Shown: positions 60,719 through 64,000 of the stretch, one piece after another
How positions within the stretch are numbered: position 1 is the stretch's first letter
How the letters are laid out: each line of letters opens with the position of its first letter
Assembly: GCA_900543805.1 (NCBI GenBank)
Contig: UQTE01000001.1
Location: 124,001 to 188,000 of the forward strand
DNA length: 64,000 nt
Direction: 5' to 3'
DNA from: an uncultured Sutterella sp.
GTDB taxonomy: Bacteria > Pseudomonadota > Gammaproteobacteria > Burkholderiales > Burkholderiaceae_F
Made by a program: the position numbers and the translations under genes
Notes under the pieces: generated by a model
Seen by the model: the letters and a program-made list of their open reading frames with translations, nothing else
What the model was told of the DNA's origin: nothing
Databases searched by the model: none

Positions 60719-61315
60719 ATGACGGAACAGGAAGAAAAGAAGACGCAGGAAGCCTGCGCCGCCGAGAAGGAAGAAACCCCCGCGGGCGAATGCGGCTGCG
60801 ACACGGAAACGTGCGCCGAAGAACCCAAGGAGGAAAAGAAGGCCCTCTCGGTCGAAGAGCTTCAGACGGCTCTGCAGCTTGCCGAAGCGAAGGTGCTCGA
60901 GCACTATGACCTCTACGTGCGCGCGATGGCGGAACTCGAAAATACCCGCCGCCGTTCGGCCGAGGAAGTGCAGAAGGCCCGCAAGTTCGGGATCGAAAAG
61001 TTTGCGGAAAATCTCCTCCCCGTCGTCGACAGTCTCGAAAAGGCCCTTGAGCTTACGAAGGAAGACGAGCAGAATCCGCTTCGCGAAGGGATGGCCGCCA
61101 CCTACCGTCAGCTCACGCACGCTTTGGAAGTGTCGGGCATGAAGGAAATCAATCCGAAGGGCGAAGTCTTCGACCCGCATCACCATCAGGCGATCGCCAT
61201 GGTGCCCGCGACCGACGAGATCAAGGCCGGCTGCGTCGTGGAAGTCTTCCAGCGCGGCTGGCTCATCAACGAACGCGTTCTGCGCCCCGCCATGGTGAGC
61301 GTGGCGCAAGGCTGA
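60719..61315 (+). CDS. grpE: Nucleotide exchange factor GrpE
   Basis: Cochaperone (198 aa) that releases ADP from DnaK and senses temperature through its long helix. A disordered acidic N-terminus with several cysteines (GECGCDTETCAEEPKEEKKA, about residues 23-42) precedes the coiled coil (about 45-110). The conserved head is VFDPHHHQAIAMVPATDEIK and VVEVFQRGWLINERVLRPAM near the C-terminus. It heads the run grpE-dnaK-dnaJ, but dnaK has its own heat-shock promoter. The Cys cluster in the tail is unusual. Confidence 0.95.
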   Translation: MTEQEEKKTQEACAAEKEETPAGECGCDTETCAEEPKEEKKALSVEELQTALQLAEAKVLEHYDLYVRAMAELENTRRRSAEEVQKARKFGIEKFAENLLPVVDSLEKALELTKEDEQNPLREGMAATYRQLTHALEVSGMKEINPKGEVFDPHHHQAIAMVPATDEIKAGCVVEVFQRGWLINERVLRPAMVSVAQG

Positions 61316-61336
61316 TAAACCGCCCGAATGCATCCG

Positions 61337-61376
61337 AAAGCCCCGGTTCCGCAAGGAATTCGGGGCTTTCTTCTGA
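61337..61376 (+). terminator. Terminator after grpE
   Basis: AAAGCCCCG / CGGGGCTTT with an inner GTTCC/GGAAT extension, then TTCTTCT. It lies between grpE and the dnaK promoter. Confidence 0.7.
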
Positions 61377-61415
61377 AGCGCGAAAGAGGGTGTGCGAAAA
61401 ATTTTGCACCCGGAA

Positions 61416-61443
61416 CTTGAAAAATCCGGGGCTGTCCCCATAT
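61416..61443 (+). promoter_or_regulatory. Sigma-32 heat-shock promoter of dnaK
   Basis: CTTGAAA (61416-61422), 13-base spacer, CCCCATAT (61436-61443), giving a leader of about 100 nt before the dnaK ATG. Confidence 0.9.
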
Positions 61444-61552
61444 GGGGATTAAAGGCGAAGAAAATCCTTCGCGCAAGATTTCTCTTTCTCATACGCGCCT
61501 GCGGATCCGTCGGAATCGATCCGCAAGAGCGCCCACAAGAGGTTTTACAGAA

Positions 61553-63466
61553 ATGGCAAAGATTATCGGCATTGACCTTGGTACGACGAACTCCGCCGTC
61601 GCCGTGATGGAAGGCGAGAACGTCAAGGTTATCGAAAACAGCGAAGGCGCCCGCACGACGCCGTCGATCATCGCTTACATGGACAACGGCGAGATCCTCG
61701 TCGGCGCCCCCGCCAAGCGTCAGGCCGTCACCAACCCGAAGAACACGCTCTTCGCGGTGAAGCGTCTGATCGGCCGTCGCTTCGACGACCGTGAAGTGCA
61801 GAAGGACATCGGTCTCATGCCCTTCAAGATCACGCGCGCCGACAACGGCGACGCCTGGGTCGAAGTGCAGGACGGCAAGAAGCTCGCTCCGCAGCAGGTG
61901 AGCGCGGAAGTGCTCCGCAAGATGAAGAAGACCGCCGAAGACTACCTCGGCGAACCGGTCACGGAAGCCGTGATCACGGTGCCGGCCTACTTCAACGACA
62001 GCCAGCGTCAGGCCACGAAGGACGCCGGCCGCATCGCCGGTCTCGAAGTGAAGCGCATCATCAACGAACCGACCGCCGCGGCTCTGGCCTTCGGTCTCGA
62101 CAAGGGCGGCAAGGGCGACCGCAAGATCGCCGTCTACGACTTGGGCGGCGGCACGTTCGACATTTCGATCATCGACCTTGCGAACGTCGACGGCGACAAG
62201 CAGTTTGAAGTGCTCTCCACGAACGGCGACACGTTCCTCGGCGGCGAAGACTTCGACCAGCGCTTGGTCGACTACATCATCGGCGAATTCCGCAAGGACA
62301 CGGGCGTCGACCTCTCCAAGGACATCCTCGCTCTGCAGCGTCTGAAGGACGCCGCCGAAAAGGCCAAGATCGAACTCTCGAGCCGTCAGGAAACGGAAAT
62401 CAACCTTCCGTACATCACGGCCGACGCCACGGGTCCGAAGCACCTGAACCTCAACATCACGCGCGCCAAGTTCGAAGGCCTCGTCGAAGATCTGGTTCAG
62501 CGCACGATCGAACCGTGCCGCAAGGCCCTCGCCGACGCGGGCGCCTCGAAGTCCGACATCACCGACGTGATCCTCGTGGGCGGTCAGTCCCGCATGCCGC
62601 GCGTGCAGGAAGTCGTCCGCGAATTCTTCGGCCGCGAACCGCGCAAGGACGTCAACCCCGACGAAGCCGTCGCCATCGGCGCCGCCGTTCAGGGTTCGGT
62701 CCTCACGGGCGAACGCCACGACGTGCTGCTTCTCGACGTGACGCCTTTGACCCTCGGCATTGAAACGCTCGGCGGCGTGATGACCGCGATGATCAAGCGC
62801 AACACCACGATCCCGACCAAGCACAGTCAGGTCTTCTCGACGGCCGAAGACAATCAGCCCGCTGTTACCATCAAGGTCTACCAGGGCGAACGCGAAATGG
62901 CCGCTTCGAACAAGCTCTTGGGCGAATTCAACCTCGAAGGGATTCCGCCTGCCCGCCGCGGCGTTCCGCAGATTGAAGTGACGTTCGACATCGACGCCAA
63001 CGGCATTCTGCACGTGGCCGCCAAGGACAAGGCCACCGGCAAGGAAAACACGATCACCATCAAGGCGAGCTCGGGTCTTTCCGAAGAGGAAATCGAACGC
63101 ATGGTGCAGGACGCCGAAGCGAACAAGGAAGAGGATCACCGCCGCTTCGAACTCGCTCAGGCCCGCAACACGGCCGACGCCGCCGTGAGCCAGGTTCAGA
63201 AGACCCTGAAGGACTACGGCGACAAGATCGAAGCCGCCGACCGCATGGCCTGTGAAGACGCGATCAAGGTCGTGGAAGAAAAGGTCAAGGGCGAAGACAA
63301 GGCTGCGATCGAACAGGCCGTCGAACGTCTGATGGAAGCCGCTCAGAAGATCGGCGAGAAGATGAACGCCGCCGCCAAGGACGCCGCCCCGCAGGGCGAA
63401 GCCGAGCAGGCAAAGAAGGCCGATGACGACGTCGTGGACGCCGACTTCACGGACGTGAAGAAGTAA
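61553..63466 (+). CDS. dnaK: Chaperone DnaK (Hsp70)
   Basis: ATP-driven chaperone (637 aa). Nucleotide-binding domain: [18 protein letters not shown] at the start, [20 protein letters not shown], and [20 protein letters not shown] (about residues 190-210). The interdomain linker is in the segment [19 protein letters not shown]. The substrate-binding domain and C-terminal lid follow, ending in [14 protein letters not shown], the usual EEVKD-like tail. Its start [10 protein letters not shown] is unambiguous. A strong hairpin separates it from dnaJ. Confidence 0.99.
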   Translation: MAKIIGIDLGTTNSAVAVMEGENVKVIENSEGARTTPSIIAYMDNGEILVGAPAKRQAVTNPKNTLFAVKRLIGRRFDDREVQKDIGLMPFKITRADNGDAWVEVQDGKKLAPQQVSAEVLRKMKKTAEDYLGEPVTEAVITVPAYFNDSQRQATKDAGRIAGLEVKRIINEPTAAALAFGLDKGGKGDRKIAVYDLGGGTFDISIIDLANVDGDKQFEVLSTNGDTFLGGEDFDQRLVDYIIGEFRKDTGVDLSKDILALQRLKDAAEKAKIELSSRQETEINLPYITADATGPKHLNLNITRAKFEGLVEDLVQRTIEPCRKALADAGASKSDITDVILVGGQSRMPRVQEVVREFFGREPRKDVNPDEAVAIGAAVQGSVLTGERHDVLLLDVTPLTLGIETLGGVMTAMIKRNTTIPTKHSQVFSTAEDNQPAVTIKVYQGEREMAASNKLLGEFNLEGIPPARRGVPQIEVTFDIDANGILHVAAKDKATGKENTITIKASSGLSEEEIERMVQDAEANKEEDHRRFELAQARNTADAAVSQVQKTLKDYGDKIEAADRMACEDAIKVVEEKVKGEDKAAIEQAVERLMEAAQKIGEKMNAAAKDAAPQGEAEQAKKADDDVVDADFTDVKK

Positions 63467-63490
63467 TCGGAACTTCCCGAAGGCACACCC

Positions 63491-63536
63491 AGAAGGGTCG
63501 GTCGCGCATACATGCCGACCGACCCTTCTTGAGTTT
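63491..63536 (+). terminator. Strong hairpin between dnaK and dnaJ
   Basis: Perfect 14-bp stem AGAAGGGTCGGTCG / CGACCGACCCTTCT with an 11-base loop, then TGAGTTTTT. It would limit dnaJ transcription from the dnaK promoter. Confidence 0.85.
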
Positions 63537-63589
63537 TTCAACAGGACACGAAGCGCGCCCCCGAGGGGGCGCCGGGAGCAAGGTAGACG

Positions 63590-64000
63590 ATGCCGGATCA
63601 GGACTACTACGAGGTACTCGGCGTATCCAAAACCGCCACGCAGGACGAAATCAAGAAGGCGTACCGGCGTCTGGCGATGAAGTATCACCCCGACCGCAAT
63701 CAGGGCGACAAGACGGCCGAAGAGAAATTCAAGGCCGTGGGCGAAGCCTACTCGGTCTTGTCGGACGAACAAAAGCGCGCGGCCTATGACCGCTACGGCA
63801 AGGCGGGCGTGGATCCGAGCGCTGCGGGAGCGGGCGGTTTCGGCGGTTTCGGAGGCTTCGGCAATATGGGCGGGGCCGACATCAACGACTTCGCCGACAT
63901 CTTCAGCGACTTCTTCGGCGGCGGTCGTCGCCGCGAAGCGGGGCCGCGGGGTCCGCGCGCCTACCGAGGCGGCGATTTGAGCTATCAGATGGAAATCTCG
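63590..64000 (+). CDS. dnaJ: Chaperone DnaJ (C-terminus cut by window edge)
   Basis: Hsp40 cochaperone that stimulates the DnaK ATPase. The first 137 codons are present. J domain at residues about 4-70 with the HPD motif in [20 protein letters not shown] and the family end [19 protein letters not shown] Gly/Phe-rich region follows ([20 protein letters not shown]), then the DIF-like motif [12 protein letters not shown]. The zinc and C-terminal domains are beyond the edge. No separate sigma-32 promoter is visible before it. Confidence 0.97.
   Translation, partial: MPDQDYYEVLGVSKTATQDEIKKAYRRLAMKYHPDRNQGDKTAEEKFKAVGEAYSVLSDEQKRAAYDRYGKAGVDPSAAGAGGFGGFGGFGNMGGADINDFADIFSDFFGGGRRREAGPRGPRAYRGGDLSYQMEIS

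Noticed and set aside
60398..63772. Leftward open frame of 1124 codons across hemH, grpE and dnaK
   Set aside because: Shadow frame produced by the codon bias of dnaK and its neighbours; it crosses two sigma-32 promoters and several hairpins.

Overview
The window is 64 kb of high-GC chromosomal DNA with the layout of a betaproteobacterium of the order Burkholderiales. Family-level placement is inference: the single-strand runs dusB-fis-purH, tolB-pal-cpoB, amgK-murU beside lptD, and hemH-grpE-dnaK-dnaJ with sigma-32 promoters fit this order. The quinone-linked HemG, the DcuC-type carrier and the absence of sucCD beside recX suggest an anaerobic or microaerophilic gut lineage such as Sutterellaceae. 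Almost all of the DNA is coding. I see no insertion sequence, prophage, CRISPR array, restriction or toxin-antitoxin locus, or integrated island.

Layout. 1-9.7 kb: lptD (cut by the left edge) diverges from the cell-wall recycling pair amgK-murU; then dusB-fis, purH and tolB-pal-cpoB. 9.8-24 kb: malic enzyme (with an unusual leader), scpA, a SulP anion transporter, metG, apbC, a TrxR-like ferredoxin-NADP reductase, a BepA-like protease, moaC, an orphan LuxR-type response regulator, a tandem universal stress protein and tcdA. 24-31.7 kb: a small UspA, a protein of unknown function, a lipopolysaccharide-kinase-like protein, ettA, an MnmC-like oxidoreductase without a recognisable methyltransferase half, a YecA-like SEC-C protein, uppP and trmB. 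31.8-38.3 kb: tRNA-Gly, metN-metI without metQ, two tRNA-Lys genes, a 353-bp AT-richer spacer, recA-recX, a TerC family gene and mnmA. 38.4-47 kb: a nitronate-monooxygenase-like protein, lrgA-lrgB, an S4 RNA-binding protein overlapping a GntR regulator, a DcuC-type transporter divergent from an M20 peptidase, an acyl-CoA ligase and hemG. 47.4-64 kb: a stand-alone infA, a leftward string yhdP-tldD-plsC-cdsA-like, divergent glnE, yheT, a VUT family transporter, hemH, then grpE, dnaK and dnaJ (cut by the right edge).

Themes that join genes: envelope biogenesis (LptD, AmgK/MurU, Tol-Pal, BepA, UppP, YhdP with two lipid-enzyme homologues), tRNA modification (DusB, TcdA, MnmA, MnmC-like, TrmB), heme synthesis (HemG, HemH) and protein quality control. 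Regulation is readable at several points: two near-consensus sigma-32 promoters, many intrinsic terminators, and a recurrent TACAAT -10 box shortly before genes on both strands.

I did not find a clearly new multi-gene system. The points most worth a second look are the yhdP-tldD-plsC-cdsA-like string, whose CdsA homologue lacks the usual signature; the GntR/DcuC/M20 peptidase locus with a palindrome in the divergent promoter; the malic-enzyme leader; the AT-richer block before recA; and the MnmC-like and nitronate-monooxygenase-like proteins that lack expected domains or residues.
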